Below are positions 35,259-46,854 of a stretch of DNA of 64,000 bases, one piece after another. This stretch comes from Diadema setosum (lineage: Eukaryota; Echinodermata; Echinoidea; Diadematoida; Diadematidae). Numbering within the stretch: the first letter of the stretch is position 1; every line of letters starts with the position of its first letter. The notes under the pieces are model-generated. The model worked only from the letters and a program-made list of their open reading frames with translations, ran no database searches and had not been told where the DNA came from. The position numbers and the translations under genes were made by a program. The stretch is taken from assembly GCF_964275005.1 (NCBI RefSeq), contig NC_092705.1, positions 5,374,641-5,438,640 on the forward strand, given 5' to 3'.

Positions 35259-36550
35259 TAGAATACATATATCCTTGATAAATCTGAGAATGCATGCAAT
35301 TTTAGAGCATAGTTTGTGATCAAGAACTTTCCCGCGAGAAAATATGTGCATGGGTAGTCTTTTTCAAGGCCCTCACGCTGACAGTGCCAAAGCTTGTAAC
35401 ATATTATAATAGCTCGACATGCCGTCTCTCACTGCTAAACGGACTTGCCGTAGCGATGACTACAGCTAAAATTACTTAGACAAAGGCTATAATAAAACTG
35501 TTAAATACGTACAAATACGATGTATGTCTTCAGTTTAGTAAAAACGAAAGCAACCGGGCTCAGTGTGTCATTCATAAAAGGGATCAGCATTACTGTTGTT
35601 TTTTTCTGGTGTTATTCAAATTTGTAGCAAACTTGGTCTTCTCTACTTTCTCAATCTTTCAGTTAGAGAAGTTACTTATTTCCGCTTTAACCTTTGATAT
35701 CTTAAATCAAAAGAATTAAATAGTGAACCCAGATAATATCCTATGCCTGCTTTATATGGAAGTACTTAACTACCTCGCCCACGAAGAAATAACATAGGCC
35801 GATATTATCATACCACTGAAGAACAGAAACAAAACCCCAAATCAATTAAAAAAAAAAATCTCTTTCTGTGAATTCGGCAATAAAGAAAAGTATAAATTCT
35901 GTGGAGAAATCAATAAAAGTCTTGCCAGAGTCTAGAGGAAGGCAATGCCACAATAACATATTCTTTCGATGCGGAACTTCCGCAAGTTAATGACTTCAAT
36001 TATAAGGATACACGACTCTATCACGCCGCTGAGGAGCAAAGAATGAATTTAAATGAATTAATTACCTTCCCGTGACCCCGGCGAGATGAAAAGTAGTTCT
36101 TTAGCTGAGGAATCGATGAAAATTTATTCAGAGCCAAGGGGGAAACGGCACGGCAATTATATCTTTCGATACGGAACTTCCCCTAAGTTAATTTCTTTGA
36201 CTGGGAAATATAATATTGTAAAATTCTCTTGTGGAATATAAATTGGAGATGTTCAAAGAAAAGGCCTTCAAAGGGATTTAATGAAGTATATAGCGGTGGA
36301 AAATATATCTCGCTTGACCAACAAATGGAAACGTAACAGCAATGGTTTTCCACCACTGATATTTATGAGGGTGAAAATATAATATACTTTCGGGAAACCT
36401 CGCTCTACTGATACGTTCTGAAATTCATGAAATTCTTCCGTCGAGATGTTTTCATTGCAACTGATTGACAAATTGCCCTACATCGACGTAAATAAGCACT
36501 GAATTGATCAGTGTTTTAGTAGTAGCCATGATAAAGATCATAGGCGTACA

Positions 36551-36680
36551 GGGTCTAGGGCAGTTACCCCCTGCTGGGCAATTACCCCGGACCCTTCCCC
36601 TGGCCCTAATTCTAATCCTAATCCTGAACCTAATCCTAACCCTAACCCAAACTCTTAACCCTTAACCCTTACGTTAATTT
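36551..36680 (+). mobile_element. TTAGGG-rich element, truncated copy 3
   Basis: Starts GGGTCTAGGGCAGTTACCCC, matching the start of the 27108-27345 copy, then runs through CCCTAATCCTAA repeats and stops without the second terminus. Confidence 0.78.
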
Positions 36681-37737
36681 CCTAACGATAAACATGTATT
36701 TGTAAGTTAATGTCAAAATAATCGTATCTTTCATTTCAGATAGTAGGTCCTGTCATTCATTATAGAAAAGCATCATGTTTCATTAAAGACTGGAAATGAA
36801 AATTGAGGGGCTGTTAAAAAGAGAACGTGTACAATGCAGTCGCCTCACTTACGGTACAATATCATATGCAATACTTTCATACAAAACTTGCAAAATATAT
36901 AAACAATTTAGCAAGTGCAAATATACACTTGCCATTGCCTCTCTATGGCAACGTGACGTACACACACACACACGCGTGCGCATGCTCACACTGGTGCAGA
37001 ACAAATCAAACAAAAGAATATCACAACGGAGCACATAGCTACGCCAAAACTGAATCATAGTTGTTGCAGTGACTATTTTGATTTTAATAGCAGCTGTTTC
37101 AAAGTGACCATTAACCATTATCACAATCTTATAAAGAAAGTGTTCATGACCAATTGGATAGCTTTAGATGTGAACTGTGCGCATGTTTGCTATGTTTATT
37201 CCGTAATATTCTTCCATGTCATACACATTCAAATTAGAATATTTCAAGAGTTGACCAAACATTCTATGCTGCATCGAATATACTCAACTATACCTCGCAC
37301 GCAAAGAAATAAGAGACTTTGTCACCGAAAGTAAAAACTCTATTCAGACAAAATACGTTCTTTCCCGAGAATTCGACGATTAATAAATTTGTAAATTAGT
37401 TGAGGAATCGGTGAAAATTAGTTGAGAGTTTAAAGAGCAATAACATCTTCCGATGCAAACTTCCGTAAGTTAATTACTTCAATCAAGGAAAAAAATATCA
37501 AAATTGAAAGTTACAATATCCTCTGGACTTCCAGGAAGTGGGGTTTAAAAAATATGAAAAAATCTCACGCGACCTTGTCGAAATCTGCTGGAAAGGAGCA
37601 GGAAAAACGGAAGCTATGTGGTGTTTAACAGATATGGTGTTCTACAATATACTGGATTGTTGAAGGTGAAATTGTAACATACGTTTTGGAAAGCAGACTC
37701 TTCGAACATATTGCAATTGTTCACGTTCCTTATAACC

Positions 37738-37902
37738 ATGATCAGATGCGAGTTTCTTCTACAAATTAAATTTGTTAAGATCGCAACTGCTGATCTGTAA
37801 ATTAACAAACATGTCGGAAAAAAGGAACCAGTGGGACTCGAACCTGTCATCTACTGCTTTCCGGGCAGCGACACTACCACCAGGCTGTCCCTGGTTGCCG
37901 GC
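37738..37902 (-). mobile_element. tRNA-like SINE head with adjoining tail
   Basis: The minus strand of 37824-37902 reads a tRNA-like sequence. AACCAG/CTGGTT can form an acceptor-like stem, CTGCCCGGAAAGCAG an anticodon-like arm, and GGTTCGAGTCC is a perfect B box (plus 37834-37844). A TTTTTT pol III stop follows (plus 37818-37823). Loop position 33 is C, not T, and the T stem pairs poorly, so a functional tRNA is unlikely. The adjoining 37738-37808 segment recurs inside the foldback at 37994-38174. Confidence 0.6.
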
Positions 37903-37993
37903 AGTGACACGATGAACATGGAACAAACACCCAAGCTCCGAAATTCCGACATTGTTGTGTTAAGTAGTCCAAGGCGGACAAGGCATATTAAAT

Positions 37994-38174
37994 GAAAGAA
38001 AGATATTATTCAGAGGGGTGAAGGTTCAGATGCGAGTTTCTTCACTTTCTCTCCCTCTACAAATTAAATTTGTTAAGATCGCAACTGCTGATCTGTAAAT
38101 TAACAAATTTAATTTGTAGACTGTGAAGAAACTCGCATCTGAACCTTCACCCCTCTGAATAATATCTTTCTTTC
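37994..38174. repeat. Hairpin with perfect 52-bp arms
   Basis: The arm 37994-38045 is the exact reverse complement of 38123-38174. Within the loop, CTACAAATTAAATTTGTTA and TAACAAATTTAATTTGTAG also pair exactly. The loop segment is also found at 37755-37808 next to the tRNA-like head. Confidence 0.9.
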
Positions 38175-39565
38175 AACCAAAATGATGTTTATTCATCACA
38201 AATGTGTGGAGAACTTTCATTCGACTTGGATACTAGTTTATAAACTATAAACTCAAATGGTAGGAGGCATAAATCTTACACTTCGGTGCTTCAGTAAATT
38301 GATATAGGTTTCATGATTTATGCTGGCATTGACATTTTATGAACTTTCCTATAACCCCCTATAAAAAACAAAATAGGAGCTATAATAGTACACATAAATA
38401 GAATATTGTTATGACTTATTTGATTTGATAATACTGATTTACTTCCATATTTCAGAACTGCCTTAATTTCCGAGCTATCGGTATATAATACAGTTTGATT
38501 TTTTATTTCGATTTGATCAAATGTTGTTCCACATCTAAAGATGGATAAAGTAATACAATCGATATAACATAATACAAGATACGTCGTAATCAAGAGAAAA
38601 GACAATGTTTACAATCATAAAGTGTGATGAACTTATTAAAAAGTAATTACAGTTATTGATATTTCGTAACATTTGACAATATAAAGTTCATTAATGCAAA
38701 GAGAAATAGATATAATATGGTACAGAAAAATAATGATAAACCAAATCTCAATATAGAGATGTAAACTTAAGTTGACTCACTTGCATTGAAAGGAATATAA
38801 ATATCGGTGAAAATAACTACAGAAAGCGCCTTGTTAAAGAAAGCACTGAGATTACTATGGCACTGAAGAAGAAAAATAGAACCTCAAACAAACATTTCTT
38901 TTCCGTGAATTCAGCGATAAAAAAAGGAGAAGAAATGTAAATCAGTTGAGGAATCGATTAGAATTTCTTCAAAGTCTTTAAGAAAACTTCAGGGTATAAT
39001 AACGCCTTTCGATGCAAACTTTCGTAAGTTAATTACTTTAATCAGGAAATAACCCCAAAACTGAAAGTTGTAGCATCCTCTATACACTCTGCACTATATT
39101 CAAAGAAAAAGGCCACGAGGGGATTCGAAGAAATGGAGCTAAAAAGCACACTATGTCTTTCCACGTGGTCGTGTATAGTAATCTGCCTGAAGTAAGTTAG
39201 GACAACGGAAATATGATATCTAGGCCCTATATATAGTGTTCTACAAGATACTGATTTTATTAACTCTTTATGTGCCAAGTTTGCACTCCTGACTAAGCCG
39301 ACGGCGTGCCAACTTCGCATATTCTGCTCAAAATAATGCATAAACCCACCCAAACCTATCGATAAATCGCCAAATGCCACAGTACAATGAAAACGTTCAA
39401 TGCACTCTCGTTCTTCTTACATACAACAATAGTGTACAATTTGTGTGGTGATTGATTAACAAGCGGTGTTCCCGACAGGATTTGCGTGTAAATTCTAAGT
39501 TTCTGTCACTGTTTTGTGTGCAAAAGATGTTCCTTTACAGTAATGTCTATAGCTACTGTTCATTT

Positions 39566-40319
39566 GCATGGGCGTAAATCCCGGGGGGGGGGGTGGGGGG
39601 GGGGGGTGGGGGGATATATCCCCCCCTGAAATGGAGGAGGGGGGGATGGCCTGTACAATCATCCCCCCCTGAATTTTGAGGGGAAAAATGGAGGAAGCAG
39701 AAATGTGATTGTATCAATTTTGGCATATTGCATGACGTTTGTACGCCGGCCTTCAGACAGGTAACAGAGCTGAACAGTATTTTTATCTTGTAGGAAAATG
39801 TATAATTTTCTCAAGGGCTCGCTCGCTTCGCTCGCTCGCGAAGAAAGTAACATCGACATACACTGTAAGGTATGGCTCAGGCGTTGACAACGTCAAATAG
39901 TATAGGTCTACATGTAAACATGCTATGACGCGAGTAACTGGGGACCATCTGCAAAATATGTACGAAAACTACAAACAAACAATAACAACAACTTTATCGC
40001 CATAATTGAATCCCCTCCATTTCCTGAATCATTCCTGAGAAACGACAGTGACTGATGACTCAGTCAGGATACATCTATGGGCATACCAAGGGAAGATCAG
40101 GGACGTCGAATCTATAGGGGGCAAAGGGGGCATTTGCCCCGCCCCAAAGGAAGTGTATAGACAGACAAATCATTTATCCCCCAATCAATTCCCGAGATGA
40201 GGACAAATCTCGAACTTTCTTAATGGAAAATTGTCCAAATATCGCCAGAAGCACCAGATCGTTGTATTGCAATCATGAACATGTAAAAGGTCCGCTATAC
40301 AGGATAAGGGATAAACTTT
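39566..40319 (-). repeat. Dispersed repeat, copy 2
   Basis: Reverse complement of 7428-8150, highly similar over its whole length, with a longer G run at its left end (39583-39612). It abuts the telomere-like foldback at 40317. Confidence 0.82.
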
Positions 40320-40594
40320 CTCTTTCTTCTTGGGCTTTGGAGACCTAGATGGTAGCATAATGTTGGAGTGATGCTCAGCCAAGGATATGAATATGCGTTA
40401 GGATTAGGGTTAAAGTTTACTCAGTTTATTACCCTAAGACACCGAGACCCTATAACTCTGATCCTAACCCTAACCCTAATCCTAAATTGAGTAAACTTTA
40501 ACCCTAATCCTAAAGCATATTCATATCCTTGGCTGAGCATCACTCCAACATTATGCTACCATCTAGGTCTCCAAAGCCCAAGAAGAAAGAGAAA
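40317..40594. repeat. Foldback with telomere-like repeats at its centre
   Basis: The left arm 40317-40438 pairs with the right arm 40483-40594 (TTTCTCTTTCTTCTTGGGC / GCCCAAGAAGAAAGAGAAA outermost). TTAGGATTAGGGTTAAAG and CTTTAACCCTAATCCTAA form the inner arms, and CCTAACCCTAACCCTAATCC occupies the loop. Confidence 0.9.
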
Positions 40595-40661
40595 TATACT
40601 TCTATAGGAAGCGATATACTTGGCTTCAATCATTTTTCTATACGTTATTGACTAATTTTTT

Positions 40662-41906
40662 GTCCCCGCCGAACGAGTTCGAGCAGGGGACTATGAAACG
40701 GGCTCCGTACGTGTGTGTGTCCGTGTGTCCGTCCGTGCGTCCGTGCGTCCGTGCGTCCGTGTGTCCGTCCGTGCGTCCGTGCGTCCGTGTGTGATCAAAA
40801 TGTTCAAAATGCTACTCCTTCGCCATTTCTAACCCGATTTTGATTCTGTTTGCTTTATATGATAGCACTACATGGGAGCTTTGAAACTTCAATACAGAAT
40901 TTCATTTGTGACCTTTGACCTTGACCTTTGACCTATATTGTACATTTTGCTTCAAAATGCTACTTCTTCGCCATTTCTAACCCGATTTTGATTCCGTTTG
41001 CTTTATATGATGGCACTAAGTGAGGGCTTCAAAACTTCTACACAGAATTTTGACCTTTGACTTCTTTGACCTTTGACCTTGATTTTTGACCTATATTGTA
41101 CATTACCTACAAAATGCTACTCCTTCGCCATTTCTAATCCGATTTCGATTCCGTTTGCTTTATGTGATGGCACTAGGTGAGGGCTTCAAAACTTCTACAC
41201 GGAATTTTGACCTTTGACTTCTTTGACCTTTGACCTTAATTTTTGACCTATATTGTACATTTTGCTACAAAATGCTACTCCTTCGCCATTTGTAACCCGA
41301 TTTCAATTCCGTTTGCTTTAAGTGATGGCACTAGGTGAGGGCTTCAAAACTTCTTCGCAGAATTTTGACCTTTGACTTCTTTGACCTTTGACCTTGATTT
41401 TTGACCTATATTGTACATTGGCTACAAAATGCTACTCCTTCGCCATTTCTAACCCGATTTCGATTCCGTTTGCTTTATGTGATGGCACTAGGTGAGGGCT
41501 TCAAAACTTCTACACGGAATTTTGACCTTTGACCTTGATTTTTGACCTATATTGTACATTTTGCTACAAAATGCTACTCCTTCGCCATTTGTAACCCGAT
41601 TTCAATTCCGTTTGCTTTAAGTGATGGCACTAGGTGAGGGCTTCAAAACTTCTACGCAGAATTTTGACCTTTGACTTCTTTGACCTTTGACCTTGATTTT
41701 TGACCTATATTGTACATTGGCTACAAAATGCTACTCCTTCGCCATTTCTAACCCGATTTCGATTCTGTTTGCTTTATGTGATGGCACTAGGTGAGGGCTT
41801 CAAAACTTCTACATAGAATTTTGACCTTTGACTTCTTTGACCTTTGACCTTGATCTTTTTACCTATATTGTACATTTTGCTACTAAATGCTACTTCCGGC
41901 GGGGAC
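40662..41906. mobile_element. GTCCCCGCC-bounded element with a seven-unit tandem array
   Basis: GTCCCCGCC at 40662-40670 is inverted as GGCGGGGAC at 41898-41906. A (GTCC)n/(GTGCGTCC)n block near 40707-40793 is followed by seven units of about 140-158 bp. Each unit carries CTACTCCTTCGCCATTTCTAACCCG-type text and TGACCTTTGACCT. The latter is, on the minus strand, AGGTCA-A-AGGTCA, a canonical DR1 nuclear-receptor motif. Several units also hold TGACCTTGA, the complement of an extended TCAAGGTCA half-site. Non-coding. Confidence 0.85.
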
Positions 41907-41939
41907 TTATATTACGCACCGCGTAATTTCTACTTTTCC

Positions 41940-43130
41940 TTGTTTTTCAGGTATTTGTTAAGACAACCGAAACAAAACCAGTGCATTTTATATTGTGATC
42001 TCTGTGACTTTACGCTGTGGTAAATATCCTTTCATAATTGGAGAGAAAGCGAAATATGGAAAATGAACTGGAAGGAACTCTTTGAATATAGAGGGAATGT
42101 TTAACGAATTCATAAAAGGTTTAGGTAAAAGTAAAGTGAAAGGTATAATCAAATTATTCTAGTCCAGTAATAGCCTCGAAAAGACTACTGATGAGGACAA
42201 AGGGTTTGTAAACCACTAAATTATGTAGCAACTACAAGTAATCTTTGAAATCAATCTTCTTCTTGTTTCTTTTACTTTATTTACAAACGGAGTGGGAACA
42301 TTGTCAGGTGTGCTCATAACCGAAATCAAATAGAGGAAAACATTTTGAACTTTGACAAAACCTTTGCTGTTCTCTTTACCCGTATTTCACTTTTACATGT
42401 TTTACCTCGATTGTGTGAAATTGCGCTTCAGCGTTCGATAACGTTTACATTACTTAGTAATCTGCGCAAGATTTTATAATAATTGCGTGACAAGGCCCGG
42501 AATATTCTATCTCTTATTTACACGATTGTCGCTTGTGAGCATAGCCTAATTGACTGAGATCGCATCCGCTTCTGATATGGTCGAAGTACCGTGTAACGCC
42601 CCACGCGCATACTCTCTATGTCTAACTTCCGTTTCCGGTCCTAGCTTTACGACTCGACCCGCATGCCCGCGGATGTGTTGACCTCTTCCAAGTCCGGACT
42701 TCCGGGAAACCAGCGACCCCGACGGTGAAAAAAGAAATTTTACACGGATTGTAATTGTAATCTTCCGCCACGTGTCTTATTGGTGAGGACTTTCTTTCCT
42801 TTTGACACGTACACAATAATTAACAGTTTTTTCAACTTTGTTCTGTAACCCAATATCACAATAGAATTGCTTGTATTCATTTATAATTCTGTGTGGTTCG
42901 CTCACTCTAGTTCGCTTTCACATCATGCTGAAGTTGACTTTAATGTAGAGTAGCGTAAGACGAGTAGAATTAAAGAAGTTTCATCAGACTCGGATGGAAA
43001 AAAAGATGCAAAATGACTTTAAAAAGTTATGTACTCTCTAAACTTGGTTTCACACAACAGTGATGGATGGAACTAATCACAAAAGCAAATTAGAAAAGGT
43101 GACGATATAGCATCAGCCTTAAAGTTCTTC
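41940..43130. other. Unassigned interval
   Basis: No gene or shared repeat was recognised. The 42590-42730 part is more GC-rich than its surroundings but has no recognisable domain. Confidence 0.4.
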
Positions 43131-43140
43131 CAAAAATTAT

Positions 43141-43400
43141 CAATTCAATTCAATTCAATTTACTTCCACAAATCTGATAAAAGAGACAATAACATTGTAC
43201 ACTACAGCATACAAGGAACATCATAAAGGCAAATAAAAAATATACAAAACATAGGCGTTATATCAAGAGAAGTGGAGGAATCAACATAGGCTTAAACCAG
43301 CCTTTCAAGGTTAATCCCCAAGAAATATATTCAACTATTATGTCATATACTTTTCCGTGGTTGATTTCCAGCTATACAAACCCTTCCTCATATAAAAGTA
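43141..43400 (-). repeat. 3' end fragment of a retroelement with (AATTG)n tail
   Basis: CAATTCAATTCAATTCAATTT on the plus strand is, on the minus strand, a terminal AATTG microsatellite tail following a GTGGAAGTAAATTG 3' untranslated-like end. No coding part is visible. Confidence 0.45.
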
Positions 43401-43811
43401 TTTGGTTAACATAGGTCATCACATGCCTATGAAATTTGCTGCCCAGGACAACACCGTGCCAACAGGGAATTACGTGATGATGCAATTGCAGTCGAGTTAA
43501 CCTGTCTAAATGGCCACCCAAGGGAGACAAAAAGAGTGGTCGCTATATAGACAGGTGGCCGCTGGGGCAGGTTTGTCCGTTCAGGTCATTTAGAGACTTC
43601 TTACATAGTGACACCCTCACCTATTGACCGATTCGGGTTCGTTGAGGGCAGCAGACAATTTTATGGCACTGGGCGCAGCCATGAGCTCAAATTGCGGTGT
43701 CTCAGCCGACCCCCCCTGCTCTCCCCCACCCCCCGGGCAACATGTTTATCGCGCACTTGTAACAAAGGTTCGCGCACTAATACCCCTTTCCCGCTGCCCG
43801 TCTCGGTGAAC

Positions 43812-43855
43812 CACCGAGAGGTTCCCCGGTGAATTCACCGGGGAACCTCTCGGTG
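43812..43855. repeat. Perfect 44-bp palindrome
   Basis: Centred on GAATTC; the 22-base left arm is the exact reverse complement of the right. It lies just inside the left terminus of the Harbinger-like element and contains its subterminal CACCGAGAGG motif. Confidence 0.93.
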
Positions 43856-43949
43856 AAAGTTTCAGTCCCGTCGTTTCACACTGCTCTCGGTGAAACTTTT
43901 CCCTAGACGGGTTTTCTGCTCGCAACGTGGGTGATCTTATGTACTTGAG

Positions 43950-44115
43950 TTTGTTGTGCATCTGCGATTTGGTTTTTTCGATCCCATGTTCAGCAAGTTT
44001 TCGGAGGAGGGACTCGTACGCGGTGCCAGCGTCAGCCGACGTCCCGCTCAGTTCTTCGTTCACTGCTGCCTCGCTACGTAATTCTCTCTTCGTCTTTGGT
44101 CCACGCTCCAGCCAT
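43950..44115 (-). pseudogene. Decayed Myb/SANT-like DNA-binding domain
   Basis: From an ATG at 44115 the minus strand starts MAGAWTKDEE, then a one-base shift gives LRSEAAVNEELSGT, AYESLLRKLAEHGIEKTKS and QMHNKLKYIR. The pattern W-T-x-x-E-E, then hydrophobic helix, then G-I-E-K-T-x-x-Q-x-x-N-K-L-K fits the trihelix/Myb-like domains of Harbinger-type transposons and related host factors. The first helix is shortened. The frameshift and the shortened helix argue for a relic. The element context supports the assignment; the domain call is by eye. Confidence 0.55.
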
Positions 44116-45377
44116 TTGCAAAATTCCCTCAAATTTCAACAGTACAAAACGTCAAAGGATTTCTCCTGCACACTGTAAACCCAGCACTTGACGCCAAAGC
44201 ACAAAATACGAAAAAATCAAGCAAGAGGCGGACTGTATCACTATCAGACTTTACTGGAAGAGTTAAGAGCTACATAGACACTAGAGGAAGACGAAGAAGG
44301 AGGAAGCATCAAAGCGATCAAGTACATTGTAAACCTCTATCAGCTTTGTATACACGGCGTGCTAATTAAACAATACAATGCACAGCATGATGGAAAACAA
44401 TGCTGTCGCACTGTGAACGCCACATTGCACACGAAACGACACACACGTGTACTATGTAGTGTCGTGTGTATGTTTACAAACACGAATTACTAGTACCCTT
44501 TACGTGTGGATTTGGGAGGTCGAGTGCGCGCTAGCTAGCTGAAAACGTGTGCATGACCAGAAACAAGACATGACCTTTGACATAATCTGCATATTTTCCC
44601 CGGTGTTTCACCGAGACAACCTTTCACACTGGGCGCTCTCGGTGAACCACCGGGTGATTTCCCGTTGAAATATCGGTGTTTACCCAGGACGCTTCTCGGG
44701 TAAAAATTGCCCAAAATTTCATCGGTGTTTCACCTAGGCTTCCCCTAGGTTTCAACCGAGTGACCTTTCACACTGCGGGGTTCCCCGGGTGCCCCCAGGT
44801 GCCCCCGGGGAAGATTTTCTTCAGCGGGAAAGGGGTATAAGCAAGCATTCGCGCACTCAGTACGAGATGCCCATTGGCTAAAACAACCATGCATCAGTTT
44901 TTCATTCTGCGCGCGTGAGAGGGGTGGGGGAGTGGGAAGGGGGGGGGGGGGTCAGCTGAGACACCGCGTAATGGCGCTGCCCATGCCAAAAATACACATA
45001 GCGCGTCACAGAATCGGTCAATACTCCGCCTTGTTTGTAATAATGGTTACTCCTTGCATCACTGTTTCCGTAGAGCATCTATACGGAACCTTGGAGTTCA
45101 ATATCTTTCATTTTCGGTCCGCTTTTGACGGAGACTTTACAATACTGTTTCATTTTCACTTAGCTCCCTATTCTTTATCTATCAAAGGCATGTACTAAAG
45201 TATACGTTGAACATGGGCATGAATCTTGCGTATTAATCAGCTGGTAGACTAAGTAAATGGGCATATCCATATCAAAAACACTTCATACCGGAAACACGAG
45301 TGGGCAGAAAATAAACATACACACTTGAATAATTATTGGGTAAGTGATGTCAACGGAAGCAGACGACCGTTTTCTCC

Positions 45378-45560
45378 AACCTCGTCTTTCTTCTTCTTCC
45401 TGTTCTTCTCATTCTTCCTCTTCATCTTCTAATTCATCATCATCATCATCATCATCATCTTCTTCTTCTTCTTCTTCTTCTTCTTCTTCTTCCTCCTCCT
45501 CTTCCTCCTTCTCTTCTTCTTCTTCATCTTCATCTTCATCATCATATCATCATCATCTTC
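45378..45560. repeat. (TCT)n/(TCA)n microsatellite
   Basis: Long TCT, TCA and TCC triplet tract. The poly-Ser frame across 45344-45631 is an artefact. Confidence 0.93.
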
Positions 45561-45839
45561 TATACTATTCCTCTTCATTTTGCTCACTAGTTTCTTCGTT
45601 TCATTCTTTAAAATGCTCCTTCAGTCTTTAATATTACACACTGGTCGGTATATTGTGTTAGATGCGCTTCCTAATGGGTCTGAAACAGACCAATGTGCTC
45701 TTCGGTGGGTGTTCATGATCCTGCCTGTCGTAAGAATTGAGGCGGAATCAGCTAACATGCATTAGTCATATGTCTCGCCTATTATGTGCATACGTTTCGT
45801 GAGCTGTCGTATACTGACTAGGCATCCCTTACGAAAAAG

Positions 45840-46330
45840 TCCTGTGGTACTCCTGTGGTAATTACCACAGGACGGTACCACAGGACAGTACCACAGGACA
45901 GTACCACAGGAAAGTACCACAGGACAGTACCACAGGAATTGTCCTGTGGTATTTTGGGACATACCACAGGACAGTACCACAGAAATTCCTGTGGTATTTT
46001 GGGACGTACCACAGGGCAGTACCACAGGAAAGTACCACAGGACTGGTACCACAGAACAGCACCACAGGACAGTACCACAGGAATTCCTGTGGTATTTTGG
46101 GACGTACCACAGGGCAGTACCACAGGAATTCCTGTGGTATTTTGGGACGTACCACAGGGCAGTACCACAGGACTAGTACCACAGAACAGTACCACAGGAA
46201 CTGTCCTGTGGTATTTTGGGACAGTACCACAGGACAGTACCACAGGTCGATCATTACCACACAGCATATACCACAGGACAGTACCACACAGCATTTCCAT
46301 GGTACCACAGGAGAGTACCACACAGGATAG
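45840..46330 (+). repeat. TACCACAGGA array, left block
   Basis: Tandem GTACCACAGGACA units of about 13 bp with interspersed hairpin modules of the form CCTGTGG-TATTTTGGGACG-TACCACAGG. A short 11-bp-period satellite of the same core, GTACCACAGGA, lies at 46804-46850. Confidence 0.92.
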
Positions 46331-46854
46331 ATCGAAAAAAAAAAAAATCTGGGAGAATTTTAGCCACATATCAAGGAATATTCGTGATAGGTGAGTGATG
46401 GATTTCAGGACAAACATGGCCCTACTTAATAACCTGTCCTACTCCTAACATAACCTCAAACGAGAGTCTAATGGCCAAGTGCCAATCTAGTCCTATAATA
46501 GATCTACATAGTCCTATTCTATTTCTAGGTAGCCATCAATTGTTTCAGTACATATATATATGGCCGTCTATCCGTAAAGCATTAAGGCATGGTTACTAAC
46601 TCTATTATACTTTATTATCAAGATATGAAATTACACTTTCATAACAATATCTATGATATTGGGAATAACATAACATAATTAGACAATCTTTCATAAAGTT
46701 CAAAGTAAGTACCATCATTAATACTTTGACTTTTTAAGTCATATATGTATTTTCTAAAATCTAGAGTGCTTTTTATGAATATTCATGAGCTATGTAAAAA
46801 TTTGTACCACAGGAGTACCACAGGAGTACCACAGGAGTACCACAGAAGTCCTTA

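Larger units (their letters stand above)
35690..39260 (+). repeat. Diverged segmental repeats sharing a 130-bp block
   Basis: Blocks near 35870-36010, 36090-36210, 37370-37490 and 38905-39050 share, in order, a GTGAATTCGGCGATAAA-like word, GAGGAATCGATGAAAATT, a TTTCGATGCGAACTTCCGTAAG-like word and TTAATTACTTCAATCAGG. Some are followed by TTCAAAGAAAAGGCC-like words (36253, 39098). No coding sense was found. Probably degraded tandem duplications about 1.3-1.5 kb long. Confidence 0.6.
43781..44837. mobile_element. PIF/Harbinger-like non-autonomous element
   Basis: A 16-bp perfect terminal inverted repeat TACCCCTTTCCCGCTG / CAGCGGGAAAGGGGTA, with TAA immediately outside both ends (43778-43780 and 44838-44840). 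A 3-bp TWA duplication is the hallmark of PIF/Harbinger. CACCGAGAGG and CTCGGTGAAA words repeat near both ends. The interior carries a decayed Myb/SANT-like frame, the partner protein that Harbinger elements encode, but no recognisable transposase. Confidence 0.75.
43617..45026. mobile_element. Inverted-repeat element interrupted by a Harbinger-like insertion
   Basis: The left arm 43617-43745 (TATTGACCGATTC, GGCACTGGGCGCAGCCAT, GCGGTGTCTCAGCCGACC) pairs imperfectly with the right arm at about 44890-45026 (GGTCAGCTGAGACACCGCG, ATGGCGCTGCCCATGCC, GAATCGGTCAATA). Its centre is occupied by the element at 43781-44837. Confidence 0.75.

Noticed and set aside
37824..37902. Functional tRNA gene with GGA anticodon
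   Set aside because: C instead of T before the anticodon, poor T-stem pairing and a non-standard D arm. The adjoining repeated tail fits a SINE better.
45344..45631. Poly-Ser open frame
   Set aside because: It follows a TCT/TCA microsatellite, with no flanking domain, signal or splice support.
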